This document shows, in pieces, positions 35,047 to 44,048 of a stretch of DNA of 64,000 nucleotides. The position numbers and the translations under genes were made by a program. Positions within the stretch are counted from its first letter, which is position 1. Each line of letters starts with the position of its first letter. Below the pieces are notes generated by a model, which was not told the DNA's origin, did not search any database, and saw only the letters and a program-made list of their open reading frames with translations. This stretch comes from Neoroseomonas soli (lineage in GTDB: Bacteria > Pseudomonadota > Alphaproteobacteria > Acetobacterales > Acetobacteraceae), in NCBI RefSeq assembly GCF_018129065.1, contig NZ_JAAEDM010000017.1, positions 1-64,000 on the forward strand, read 5' to 3'.

Positions 35047-35922
35047 TCAGGCCGGCACCGGGCCTTCCGCTTCCTCGAGGTCCACGCCGACCCACAACCC
35101 GTGCTCGCCGCCGCCCAGGATCACGCCGCGCAACGGCGAGACATCCGCGAAGTCGCGCCCCCAGGCGAGCACGACATGTTCGTCCCGCACCACGATGTCG
35201 TTGGTCGGATCGAGTCCGATCCAACCATGCTCCGGCCCGAGCCAGGCCTCGACCCAGGCATGGGACTGATCCGCGCCGCGCCGCGCCACGCCACCCGGCG
35301 GCGGCCGCGTGCGCACATAGCCCGAGACATAGCGCGCCGGCAGGCCGAGCCCGCGCAACGCACAGATCATCACATGCGCGAAATCCTGGCAGACGCCGCT
35401 GCGCCCTTCGATCACCTCGGCGACCTGGGTGTTCGGCCCGGTCACGCCGGGGCGATAGACGAAGTCGCGCCGGATGCGTCCCATCACTTCCAGCAGCCCG
35501 GCGAGCACCGGTCGCCCTGGCGGAAAGGAGGCCGCGGCATATCCCGTCGCCGCCGGAAGGAGCGGCGCGAGCGGGCTCGCGAAGACGAACTCCGCCGCCG
35601 AAGAAGCGCGCGCCGCATCCGCCACGGCCTCCCACGGCAGTGTCTCCGCGGCGGGCGGCGGGTCAGGGAAGCGCACCTCGACCAGTGCCTCGGAGACCAC
35701 CTCGAAGCGCTCATGCGGCACGTCGAGGAAGACGCGCGTCGCCTGGTTGCCGAAGTGGTCGCGCGCCTCGGTGATGCGGGACGGTGCCGGCGTCACCGTC
35801 AGCGTCGCCCGCGCCGCCTTCTGGTGCGGCAGTTGCCGCGGCGTCAGCAGCAGCAGATGCGCCGCGAGGTCCACCGGATGCGCATAGGCATAGGTGGTGA
35901 CATGACGCAGCCGGTAGATCAC
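35047..35922 (-). CDS. Transglutaminase-like protease-fold protein
   Basis: 291 aa; GTG start overlaps the stop of the ATP-grasp/alpha-E gene (GTGA). N-terminal Bact_transglu_N domain (YRLRHVTTYAYAHPVDLAAHLLLLTPR) followed by a transglutaminase core with Cys178 (EGRSGVCQDFAHV), His221 (QSHAWVEAW) and Asp238 (WIGLDPTND). There is no signal peptide. In this family the papain-like triad is usually thought to be a peptidase or amidase rather than a cross-linker. Third gene of a three-gene cassette, so it probably trims or releases whatever the ATP-grasp partner makes. Confidence 0.9.
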   Translation of the reverse strand: MIYRLRHVTTYAYAHPVDLAAHLLLLTPRQLPHQKAARATLTVTPAPSRITEARDHFGNQATRVFLDVPHERFEVVSEALVEVRFPDPPPAAETLPWEAVADAARASSAAEFVFASPLAPLLPAATGYAAASFPPGRPVLAGLLEVMGRIRRDFVYRPGVTGPNTQVAEVIEGRSGVCQDFAHVMICALRGLGLPARYVSGYVRTRPPPGGVARRGADQSHAWVEAWLGPEHGWIGLDPTNDIVVRDEHVVLAWGRDFADVSPLRGVILGGGEHGLWVGVDLEEAEGPVPA

Positions 35923-38351
35923 GCCGCCCCCTTCATCGCGGGCGCCGCACCTTCCAGGCCGAGCGTCTGCTGCACCGGCAGCAATGCGAAGTAGCGCCGC
36001 GCCACCGCATCCGAAAGGGCTGCGATGCGCACCGCGACCGCTTCGAGCCGCGGCGGGAGGCCGGCCGCCGCCACCGCCTGGTCCGGTGCCGCGATCACCT
36101 GCGCGACCATCGCCTCGGCTTCGGCGAGCAGCGAGGCCGCCTCGTCCGGTAATGCGCGGTCGGCATCGGAGGCGACCTCCGAGAGGTTCCGGCTGATGGC
36201 GGCAAGCTGGAAGGCGAGCGCGCGCGGATTGCTCTCGTCCGCGAGCACCAGGTCGAGCGCCGGCGCCGGCTGCAGGATCGTCAGGTAGCGGCCGCGGTAG
36301 GTGATGACGCTGTCGCAGAGTTCGAGCACCAGCCGCAGCCCGCCCTCGATGCGCGCCGGCGGCTGGTCGAGCGCGACGCCGACCTCGGACGCGATCGCCT
36401 GCGCGCGTTCCACCCGCCGCCCGAGGTCGAGGAACAGCCATGCGCCGCCGCGCACCATGCTCTCCGCCGCCACGCCTGCCACCGCGGTCGCGAAGCGCAG
36501 CACCGAGATCATGGCGCGCGAGATCGCCTCGAGCCCGTCGCCGGCCTGCAGCATCTCCGTGCGCGCGGCGCGCAGCGTCAACGTGAAGGTGGCGTGCATG
36601 TCGGCGGTCAGCCGGTCCCGCACCATGGCGGTCAGCACCGCGATGCGGTCGGCTAAGGCGGGCAGCGGGCCACCGTCGCGCATCGCCGCGGCGATCATAC
36701 CGGGCAAGGCCTGCGCGGCGGAAGAGCCGGTCAGCTCCTCGGCGCCCGGAAAGCCGGCTTGCGCCAGGCAGCGCGCGAGTGCGGCGACCTCCGCCTGCTC
36801 CCGTGGCAGCACCACGCCGCGGGAGATGCGCGCCTGGGTCGCACGCACCAGCCGCGCCGCGCGCTCCAGCCGTTCCGTATAGCGACCGAGCCAGAAGAGG
36901 TTGTCCGCCACCCGCGAGGGCAATGCCCCCGGCGCGCGGCGGATCGGCAACGGCGGCAGGCGCAGCGCGGCGGGGCCGATGATGTCCGCCCCTTCCTCCG
37001 CCTGCACCCATAAATCCTTGGACAGCCCCTGGCTCGGCAGCGCGCCGCCGAGCGACGCAGCATCGCCGATGCGCGCCAGCCCGCCGGGCATGACGCGCCA
37101 CGCCGCGCCGTCGAAGACCGCGAACATGCGGATCACGACGGGACGCGGTTCCAGCGTGTCCCCCGCCACGCAGGGCACGACGGATGCGGGCGGCAGGCGT
37201 GTCGCGGCCAGTCCGGCCGCAGCCCCGGGCGCCACGCCGCCGGTCGCGTCGCGCAGCAGCCAGCCGCGCTCTGCCGCGATGCGCGCGCGCGCCGCGGGAT
37301 CACCGGGCCAGAGCGTCTCGACCGAAGGCAGGCGCAGCGCCTCGCCCAGCAGCCGCGGCGCGAGAGCCGGCAGGAAGGCCGCGAGCGCGGGCACTTCCGC
37401 CAGCCCCGCTCCCGGCGCGTTCAGGACGCGCACCGCGCCGTGGCGCGCGGCGTCGAGCAGGCCGGGCACGCCGCCGGTGCCGGCCTCGGCGCATTCCAGC
37501 GGGTCGAGCCGCTCCCCCTCCATGCGGGAGAGCAGCACATCCACACGCTGCAACCCCTGCAGCGTCTTGAGATGCAGCGCGCCGCCGCGCACCGTCAGGT
37601 CGCCGCATTCCACCAGCGCGCAGGAGAGCTCGCGCGAGAGCAGCATGTCTTCGAACCAGCGCGGATGCTGCGTGCCCCGCGTCAGCAGCGCGACGGCGGG
37701 GTCGGCGCGTTCCGGCGGCGCCAGCCGTTGCAGCGCGTCCTGCCAGAGATCGAAGAATGGCCGCATGGAGCGGACCTGCATGCCGCGGAAGGCCTCCGGC
37801 ATGACGCGCGCGAGCAGGCGCCGGTTCTCCCACGCCAGGCCCGGCCCCGCGGGCGCCGTGGTACGGTCCGCCAGCACGCGCCAGATGCCGTCCGGCCCGC
37901 GGATCAGGTCCACGGCGTAGAGGTGCAGCAACGGCGTCGCCGGAACCACGCCCTCCTGCCGGCAGGCGCGCAGGAAGGCTGGGCTGGTGAAGACCACCTC
38001 GGGCGGGATCAGCCCCTCCGCCAGCAGGTGCTGCGGGCCGTAGAGGTCGGCCAGCACCGCCTCCAGCAGCCGCGCGCGCTGGGCGATGCCGGCCTCGAGC
38101 ACGGCGAATTCCTCCGCCGGGAGCACCATGGGCAGGGGGTCGCAGCGCCAGGCGGCTTCCCGCTTCGCACCGGGCAGCACGCCGGCCATGCCCTCGTCCT
38201 CGAAGGCACGATCGAGGCGGCGGGCGCGTTCGGCAAGCATCCCCTCCCCCATGCCGCCGAGCATGCCCAGCAGCGCGCGCCAATGCGGGCGCACGCCGCC
38301 CCGGCCATCGACCATCTCGTCGAGGGGTGGGACGGCGGCAGGATCAGGCAT
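35919..38351 (-). CDS. Circularly permuted ATP-grasp / alpha-E fusion protein
   Basis: 810 aa. Residues about 1-478 are a circularly permuted ATP-grasp domain (older DUF404/DUF407): EGMAGVLPGAKREAAWRCDPLPMVLPAEEF, FTSPAFLRACRQEGVVPATPLLHLYAVDLIRGPDGIWRVLADRTTAPAGPGLAWENR, and LLLRDATGG-like segments. From about 479 the alpha-E domain begins (RVADNLFWLGRYTERLERAARLVRAT), an all-helical module of unknown function. The two domains are often separate adjacent genes; here they are one protein. ATP-grasp enzymes join a carboxylate to an amine, so a peptide or amide product is likely. Overlaps the DUF2126 protein gene by 8 bp upstream. Confidence 0.88.
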   Translation of the reverse strand: MPDPAAVPPLDEMVDGRGGVRPHWRALLGMLGGMGEGMLAERARRLDRAFEDEGMAGVLPGAKREAAWRCDPLPMVLPAEEFAVLEAGIAQRARLLEAVLADLYGPQHLLAEGLIPPEVVFTSPAFLRACRQEGVVPATPLLHLYAVDLIRGPDGIWRVLADRTTAPAGPGLAWENRRLLARVMPEAFRGMQVRSMRPFFDLWQDALQRLAPPERADPAVALLTRGTQHPRWFEDMLLSRELSCALVECGDLTVRGGALHLKTLQGLQRVDVLLSRMEGERLDPLECAEAGTGGVPGLLDAARHGAVRVLNAPGAGLAEVPALAAFLPALAPRLLGEALRLPSVETLWPGDPAARARIAAERGWLLRDATGGVAPGAAAGLAATRLPPASVVPCVAGDTLEPRPVVIRMFAVFDGAAWRVMPGGLARIGDAASLGGALPSQGLSKDLWVQAEEGADIIGPAALRLPPLPIRRAPGALPSRVADNLFWLGRYTERLERAARLVRATQARISRGVVLPREQAEVAALARCLAQAGFPGAEELTGSSAAQALPGMIAAAMRDGGPLPALADRIAVLTAMVRDRLTADMHATFTLTLRAARTEMLQAGDGLEAISRAMISVLRFATAVAGVAAESMVRGGAWLFLDLGRRVERAQAIASEVGVALDQPPARIEGGLRLVLELCDSVITYRGRYLTILQPAPALDLVLADESNPRALAFQLAAISRNLSEVASDADRALPDEAASLLAEAEAMVAQVIAAPDQAVAAAGLPPRLEAVAVRIAALSDAVARRYFALLPVQQTLGLEGAAPAMKGAA

Positions 38352-41300
38352 GGCGTCTCAGATCGAGGGTGCAGGGCAGTTCGAGGCCCGGCGGCGGCTC
38401 GGGCGGCGCCATCGTCCCGGGCGTGTGGCCGAAGGGGAGGAAGCGGGCGCGGCGCCGCGCCTCCGCCTCGTTGGCATTGACCGGGTAGCGTTCATAGTTC
38501 CGGCCGCCCGGATGCGCCACGTGATAGGTCAGCCCACCGAGGCTGCGCCCCGTCCAGCGGTCGAAGACGTCGAGGACCAGCGGGGTCTGCGGCCGGATGG
38601 TCGGATGCAGGGAGGACGGCGGATTCCACGCCTTGAAGCGGATGCCGGCGACGTATTCCCCGGCGCGCTCGGTCGCGCGCAGCGGCACGGCGACACCGTT
38701 GACAGCCAGCGCGTGGCGGTCCTCCACCCAGTTCGTCACGCGCGCCTGCACGCGCTCGGCGCTGCTGTCCACGTAGCGCGCCGTGCCGCCGGCGGTGGCT
38801 TCCTCGCTCAGCACGTGCCAGGGCTCCAGCGCGTGGCGAAGTTCGACGTGCACGTCGCGCACCGCCACCTCCCCGATCAGCGGGAAGCGGAAGGCGAGGT
38901 GCGGTTCGAACCATTCGGGGTCGAGCGGCGCGCCCATGTTGCGCAGCTCGTCGATGGCATCGCGGAAATCCTGCCCGCAGTCATGCGGCAGCATGAACCG
39001 GTCGTGCAGCCGCGTGCCCCAGCGGACCAGGCGGCGCTCATAGGGCCGTTCCCAGAAGGCGGCGAGGGCCGCGCGCATCAGCAGCATCTGCGCGGCCGAC
39101 ATCTCGGCATGCGGCGGCATCTCGAAGGCGCGGAACTCCACCAGGCCGCGACGGCCGGACGAGCTGCCGGGGTCGTACATCTTGTCGATGCAGAACTCGG
39201 TGCGGTGCGTGTTGCCCGTCATGTCCGCGAGCAGGTTGCGGAACAGCCGGTCGGTCAGCCAGGGCGGCGCCTCCTGCCCCGCGCGCACCTTGGAGAAGGC
39301 GATCTCGAGTTCATGGATCGCATCCATCCGCGCCTCGTCGATGCGCGGATGCTGGCTGGTCGGGCCGATGAACAGCCCGCTGAACAGGTAGGACAGCGAG
39401 GGATGGTTGTGCCAGAAGCCGACCAGCGACTTCAGCAGGTCCGGCCGGCGCAGGAAGGGGCTTTCCGCCGCGCTGTCCCCGCCCATCACCACGTGGTTGC
39501 CGCCACCGGTGCCGACATGGCGGCCGTCGAGCATGAACTTCTCGGCCGCCAGCCCTTCCTGGCGCGCGGCCTCATAGAGCTGCCCGGTCCGTTCGACGAC
39601 CTCGCCCCAATGGGCGGCGGGGTGGATGTTCACCTCGATCACGCCGGGGTCCGGGGTGACGGAGAAATGCAGCAGGCGCGGATCGGACGGCGGCAGGTAG
39701 CCTTCCAGCACCACCCCGCGGCCGGTCTCGGCGGCCGTCGCCTCGATGGCCGCGGTCAGGTCGATCCAGTCCTCGGCGGACTGGAGCGGCGGGTAGAAGA
39801 CGTGGATCTTCCCGTCGCGGGGTTCGATCGTCAGCGCGGTGCGCACCACGCCGGGCTCGGAGGCACCCACCACCGGCAGGTCCTGCGGCTGCGGGCGGAA
39901 ATCCTCGATGCCCGCGCTGGTGCGTTCGCCGGCGCGGGGTGGCTGGATGGCGCGCTGCGGCAGGCTCTCGGGCTGCATCTGCGCGCGCACGGCGCGCCGG
40001 GCCATCAGCGCGGCATGCGGCGGCAGGTCATCGCGCCAGGCGAAGGGGTCCGCCTCGTGCTCGGCGATCCGGCGGGCGTCCTCCTCGCTCATCCAGGGCA
40101 GGCTGGCGAGCGGCAGGCGAAGCCCGATCGGGCTGTCGCCCGGGATCAGGAAAAGGTGGCCGCCACGGAAGAACCAGGGCCCGGACTGCCAGCGCCGCGC
40201 ACCGTCCTGGATGACGCGGCGCAGCGGCAGGATGGAGCCCACTTCGGCCGAAAGCCCCTGGCTGAAGACCTTGGCCAGCCGCGCACGTTCCAGCGGGTCG
40301 GCGAGCCTGCTGTCCTCGACGACGACATTGGCCGGCAGCCGCTGCTCCTTCCACAGGTAGTAGTGGATGTCCTCATGCGCGCCCCGCACCAGCGCGGGGT
40401 CCACCTGCAGGCGCTCGGCCAGCAGGCGGGCGAAGCGCGCGGCGTCGGCCGCCGTCGCGTTGCCGCGGTCGTCGTCCGAGGCGAGCAGCCCGGGGTCGCG
40501 CCACACCGGCTCCCCATCCGCCCGCCAGTGGGAATAGAGCGCCCAGCGCGGCAGTTGCTCGCCGGGATAATGCTTGCCCATGGCGTATTGCAGCGCCGCG
40601 CCCGGGGACCACATCGGCGCGAGGCGCCGCAGCAGCCGCCCGGCATAGGCGCGCTTGGTCGGCCCAAGCGCATCCGTGTTCCATTCCGGCGCATCGCGGC
40701 CCGACGCCGCGACGAAGGTCGGCTCGCCCCCCATGGTCAGCCGCATGCCGAGGTGCGCGAGCTTCGCGTCCACCGTCTCCCCCGCGGTCCGGATCGCCTG
40801 CCACTGCGCGGGGGTGTAGGGCCTGGTGACGCGCGGCGTCTCCCGCACGCGGGTGACGTGCATCTCGAAGCCGAACTCGGTCTCGACCTTCTCGAGACCG
40901 CCGGAGATGGGTGCCGCCGACTGCGGTTCCGGCGTCGCAGCCAGGGGGATGTGCCCCTCCCCCGTCATCAGGCCCGATGTGGCGTCGAGGCCGATCCAGC
41001 CGGCGCCGGGGAGATAGACCTCCGCCCAGGCGTGCAGGTCGGTGAAGTCCGCGCTCGGCCCCTCCGGGCCTTCGAGCGGCTTCTGGTCGGCCACGAGCTG
41101 GATCAGGTAGCCGGAGACGAAGCGCGCCGCGTAGCCCAGCCTGCGCAGCAACTGCACCAGCAACCAGGCGCTGTCGCGGCAGGATCCCCTGCCCTCCGCC
41201 AGCGTCCGGTCGGGTGACCAAACTCCGGGCTCCATGCGCACGACATAGGCAATCCGCTGCTGGATCATCCCGTTGAGGGCGACCAGCATGTCCACCGTGC

Positions 41301-41718
41301 GCTGCTCGCGCCTGGGCACCTCGGCCAACAGGGCCTCCAGCCGCGGGCCGGAGGGGTCGATCCGGCGGAAGGGCGCCAGTTCCTGCTCCAGCCCCGGATC
41401 GTAGGCGAAGGGCCAGGCCTCCGCTTCAGGTTCGAGGAAGAAGTCGAAGGGGTTGATCGTCGCCATATCGGCGACGAGGTCCACCGTGACGTCGAAATGC
41501 GTCACCCGCTCGGGAAAGACGACCCGGGCGAGGAAATTCCCCTGCGGATCCTGCTGCCAGTTCAGGAAATGCGGTTGCGGCTCGACTTTCAACGCATAGG
41601 ACAGTACCGGCGTCCGGCTGTGCGGGGCCGGCCGCAGGCGGATGGTTTGCGGCCCCAGGCTGGACGGGCGGACATAGCGGTAGCTCGTGCGGTGCGTCAG
41701 GGCGACGTGGAGAGCCAT
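38344..41718 (-). CDS. Large transglutaminase-DUF2126 protein
   Basis: 1124 aa. The N-terminal Bact_transglu_N segment (ALHVALTHRTSYRYVRPSSLGPQTIRLRP) is followed by a transglutaminase core with Cys180 (EGRGSCRDSAWLL), His229 (TDLHAWAEVYLPG) and Asp245 (WIGLDATSGL). The remaining ~800 residues are DUF2126: MRLTMGGEPTFVA, VVLEGYLPPSDPRLLHFSVTPDPGVIEVNIHPA and GGGNHVVMGG. The last block looks like the nucleotide/metal site of a glutamine-synthetase-like or ATP-grasp-type ligase. It is the first gene of the cassette. The 145-bp gap before the divergent deacylase gene must hold its promoter. Confidence 0.9.
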   Translation of the reverse strand: MALHVALTHRTSYRYVRPSSLGPQTIRLRPAPHSRTPVLSYALKVEPQPHFLNWQQDPQGNFLARVVFPERVTHFDVTVDLVADMATINPFDFFLEPEAEAWPFAYDPGLEQELAPFRRIDPSGPRLEALLAEVPRREQRTVDMLVALNGMIQQRIAYVVRMEPGVWSPDRTLAEGRGSCRDSAWLLVQLLRRLGYAARFVSGYLIQLVADQKPLEGPEGPSADFTDLHAWAEVYLPGAGWIGLDATSGLMTGEGHIPLAATPEPQSAAPISGGLEKVETEFGFEMHVTRVRETPRVTRPYTPAQWQAIRTAGETVDAKLAHLGMRLTMGGEPTFVAASGRDAPEWNTDALGPTKRAYAGRLLRRLAPMWSPGAALQYAMGKHYPGEQLPRWALYSHWRADGEPVWRDPGLLASDDDRGNATAADAARFARLLAERLQVDPALVRGAHEDIHYYLWKEQRLPANVVVEDSRLADPLERARLAKVFSQGLSAEVGSILPLRRVIQDGARRWQSGPWFFRGGHLFLIPGDSPIGLRLPLASLPWMSEEDARRIAEHEADPFAWRDDLPPHAALMARRAVRAQMQPESLPQRAIQPPRAGERTSAGIEDFRPQPQDLPVVGASEPGVVRTALTIEPRDGKIHVFYPPLQSAEDWIDLTAAIEATAAETGRGVVLEGYLPPSDPRLLHFSVTPDPGVIEVNIHPAAHWGEVVERTGQLYEAARQEGLAAEKFMLDGRHVGTGGGNHVVMGGDSAAESPFLRRPDLLKSLVGFWHNHPSLSYLFSGLFIGPTSQHPRIDEARMDAIHELEIAFSKVRAGQEAPPWLTDRLFRNLLADMTGNTHRTEFCIDKMYDPGSSSGRRGLVEFRAFEMPPHAEMSAAQMLLMRAALAAFWERPYERRLVRWGTRLHDRFMLPHDCGQDFRDAIDELRNMGAPLDPEWFEPHLAFRFPLIGEVAVRDVHVELRHALEPWHVLSEEATAGGTARYVDSSAERVQARVTNWVEDRHALAVNGVAVPLRATERAGEYVAGIRFKAWNPPSSLHPTIRPQTPLVLDVFDRWTGRSLGGLTYHVAHPGGRNYERYPVNANEAEARRRARFLPFGHTPGTMAPPEPPPGLELPCTLDLRRHA

Positions 41719-41807
41719 GGCCGATCCTGGGTGCGGTGGGGCATGCTTCCCATGGATGCAAGTCCCGGTCCACCTGAAGCATCGCGCGCGTCCCGGACTG
41801 ACGCCCG

Positions 41808-41836
41808 TTGAGCATCCCGCCTGCTCCGCCTACCCT
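41808..41836 (+). promoter_or_regulatory. Promoter for the D-aminoacylase-like gene
   Basis: TTGAGC (41808-41813), 17-bp spacer, TACCCT (41831-41836), 27 bp before the ATG. Spacing is ideal and the boxes are acceptable for a GC-rich alphaproteobacterium. Confidence 0.4.
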
Positions 41837-41863
41837 CCCGTCAACGGGAAGGGAACGAAGACG

Positions 41864-43570
41864 ATGGCCGATCTGGTGATCCGCGGCGGCATGGTGGTGG
41901 ACGGCACGGGTGCCGCGCCGATCGAGGCGGACGTCGCCATCGAGAGCGGCCGCATCACCGAGGTCGGCCGCGTCGCCGCGCGCGGGAAGGATGAGATCGA
42001 CGCAAGCGGCCGCATCGTCTCCCCCGGCTTCATCGACATCCACACGCATTACGATGGGCAGGCGGTGTGGGATTCCCATCTCGCGCCGTCCGCCTGGCAC
42101 GGCGTGACGACCGCGGTGATGGGCAATTGCGGCGTCGGCTTCGCCCCCTGCCGCGCCGCCGATCGCGACAAGCTGATCGAACTGATGGAAGGCGTGGAGG
42201 ACATCCCCGGCCCCATCCTGCACGAAGGCCTCGACTGGCGGTGGGAGACCTTCCCCGAATACCTCGACGCGCTGGATGCCAAGGCACGCGACATCGACAT
42301 CTGCGCCCTGGTGCCGCACGCCGCGCTGCGCGTGCATGTCATGGGCCAGCGCGGGCTTGAGCTCGAGAACGCCAACCAGGCCGACATCGCGGCGATGCGC
42401 GCGCTGGTGGCCGAGGCGGTGCGCGCCGGCGCCTTCGGCGTCTCGACCTCCCGCACCATCAGCCACAAGACCCTGAAGGGCGACCCGACCCCGACCCTGC
42501 GCGCGCAGGAGGAGGAACTGCTCGGCCTCGCCGAAGGCCTGCGCGATGCCGGCCACGGGTTGCTGGAGATGGTCTCGGACTGGAACACGCCGGACCCCGC
42601 CACGGAATTCGCCATCGTCCGCCGCGTCGTCGAGGCGACGGGCGCGCCCGTGCTGTTCTCCCTGACCGCCCGCCACGACCGCACCGAGGCATGGAAGCAG
42701 CTGCTCGCCATGTCCGACGCAGCGGCGGCGCAGGGCCTGCCCATCCGCCCCGTCTTCCCGCCGCGGCCGATCGGCATTCTCCTGGGGCTCCAGGGCAGCC
42801 AGAATCCCTTCGCCGGCTGCGCTTCCTACAAGGAGATCGCCCACCTGCCCGCGCCGCAGCGCGCCGCGGCGATGCGCGATCCGGCCTGCCGCGCGCGCAT
42901 CCTGTCCGAGGACCGGATCACCGGCAGCACCTTCCCGCTGATCACGCGCCTGTCCTTCGATCGGATGTTCCCCTTCGGCGACCCGCCCGACTACGCGCCG
43001 CCGAAGGAAGCCTCGATCGCCGCCATCGCCGCGCGCGAAGGCCGCAGCGCGGAGGAAGTCGCCTACGACATCCTGACCGCGCATGACGGCGCCGACTTCA
43101 TCTTCGCGCCGCTGACGAACTTCCACGACTACACGCTCTCCGCCAGCGCGGAATGCCTGCGGCATCCCAACGCCATCGCGGGCCTGTCGGATGGCGGGGC
43201 GCATGTCGGCTTCATCTCCGACGGCTCCTTCCCCACCTTCCTGCTGTCCTATTGGGCACGCGACGCGAAGGAGCAGGTCTTCGCCCTGCCCGAGATCATC
43301 CGCCGCCTCACCTCCGACACCGCGCGCGCCGCGGGGCTGACGGATCGCGGCGTGCTGAAGCCCGGCATGAAGGCTGATGTGAACGTCTTCGACCTCAAGG
43401 CGCTGTCGCTGGAACCGCCGCGCATGGTCAACGACCTGCCCGCCGGCGGGCGGCGGCTGTTGCAGAAGGCACGCGGCTATGTGGCGACGGTCGTGAGCGG
43501 CGCCGTCACCTACCGCGACGGGGAAGCGACCGGCGCGCTGCCGGGCCGCCTGGTGCGCGCAGGGCGATGA
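41864..43570 (+). CDS. N-acyl-D-amino-acid deacylase-family amidohydrolase
   Basis: 568 aa; ATG preceded by GGGAAGGGAA. Entry IVSPGFIDIHTHYDGQAVWD carries the HxH metal site; TTAVMGNCGVGFAP contains the bridging Cys typical of D-aminoacylases; later come LSDGGAHVGFISDGSFPTFLL (Asp/His) and GVLKPGMKADVNVFD. The family removes acyl groups from N-acyl-D-amino acids or opens dihydropyrimidine-like rings. It is divergent from the transglutaminase/ATP-grasp cassette, which could make D- or isopeptide amides, but the link is only positional. DadA, encoded 6 kb away, could use the released D-amino acids. Confidence 0.88.
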   Translation: MADLVIRGGMVVDGTGAAPIEADVAIESGRITEVGRVAARGKDEIDASGRIVSPGFIDIHTHYDGQAVWDSHLAPSAWHGVTTAVMGNCGVGFAPCRAADRDKLIELMEGVEDIPGPILHEGLDWRWETFPEYLDALDAKARDIDICALVPHAALRVHVMGQRGLELENANQADIAAMRALVAEAVRAGAFGVSTSRTISHKTLKGDPTPTLRAQEEELLGLAEGLRDAGHGLLEMVSDWNTPDPATEFAIVRRVVEATGAPVLFSLTARHDRTEAWKQLLAMSDAAAAQGLPIRPVFPPRPIGILLGLQGSQNPFAGCASYKEIAHLPAPQRAAAMRDPACRARILSEDRITGSTFPLITRLSFDRMFPFGDPPDYAPPKEASIAAIAAREGRSAEEVAYDILTAHDGADFIFAPLTNFHDYTLSASAECLRHPNAIAGLSDGGAHVGFISDGSFPTFLLSYWARDAKEQVFALPEIIRRLTSDTARAAGLTDRGVLKPGMKADVNVFDLKALSLEPPRMVNDLPAGGRRLLQKARGYVATVVSGAVTYRDGEATGALPGRLVRAGR

Positions 43571-43620
43571 TGCCGGCGCAGCGCGGGGTGATCCGTTTCA
43601 CAGACACCCCCTGACAGGTG

Positions 43621-43653
43621 GCGGTAGCTTCGGGACAGTGGCCGAAGCACCGC
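43621..43653. repeat. Hairpin in the 43.57-43.77 kb gap
   Basis: GCGGTAGCTTCGG pairs with CCGAAGCACCGC (one bulged A) around an 8-nt loop. It lies 50 bp after the deacylase stop and has no T-run. It may act as a weak terminator or be part of the leader of the small SPOR-like gene. Confidence 0.4.
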
Positions 43654-43768
43654 GCGCATTCCGCGATGTCCGGCCCGGGTGGCCATTCGCGGCGCGCCTC
43701 TGCCGCAAGGGCGATCCAGGCCGGATGGACGGCGAGGTGGCAGGCCGCTGCGAACCGGAGTGTTCCGC

Positions 43769-44038
43769 ATGGCCAGCACTGCAAATCCTCGGCGCCGATG
43801 GGCGCCAATCGTGACGGTCGCGCTTCTTGGCGCCTTGGTGAGCCATGGCGCGCCGGGCAATCCCGCCGGCGGCGGCGCGCAGCCCGCCTCGCTCCGCTAC
43901 GTGCAGGACGGCTGCCGCATGCTCGGCCCCTTCGCCTCCATGCGAAGGGCCAATGAGGTCGCCAGCGAGGCGCGCGGCTACGGCTACAGCGTGACCGCCT
44001 ACCACAATGGCGACGGGTATTACGTGCGCGCCTGCTGA
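43769..44038 (+). CDS. Small secreted SPOR-like protein
   Basis: 89 aa. The basic start and hydrophobic helix (RRRWAPIVTVALLGALVSHGAPG) look like a signal peptide or anchor. The mature part is one SPOR-like repeat: a strand LRYVQDGCRMLGPFASMRRANEVASEARGYGY, then SVTAYHNGDGYYVRAC. GPFASxxxA and the G-Y-V-R strand match the sporulation-related fold that binds denuded glycan. Two Cys (in DGC and the terminal RAC) could form a disulfide. It is shorter than a normal ~75-residue SPOR domain. ATG 43769 is the only start that retains the signal. Stands alone, convergent with the dehydrogenase. Confidence 0.6.
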   Translation: MASTANPRRRWAPIVTVALLGALVSHGAPGNPAGGGAQPASLRYVQDGCRMLGPFASMRRANEVASEARGYGYSVTAYHNGDGYYVRAC

Positions 44039-44048
44039 ACTGCCGCGC

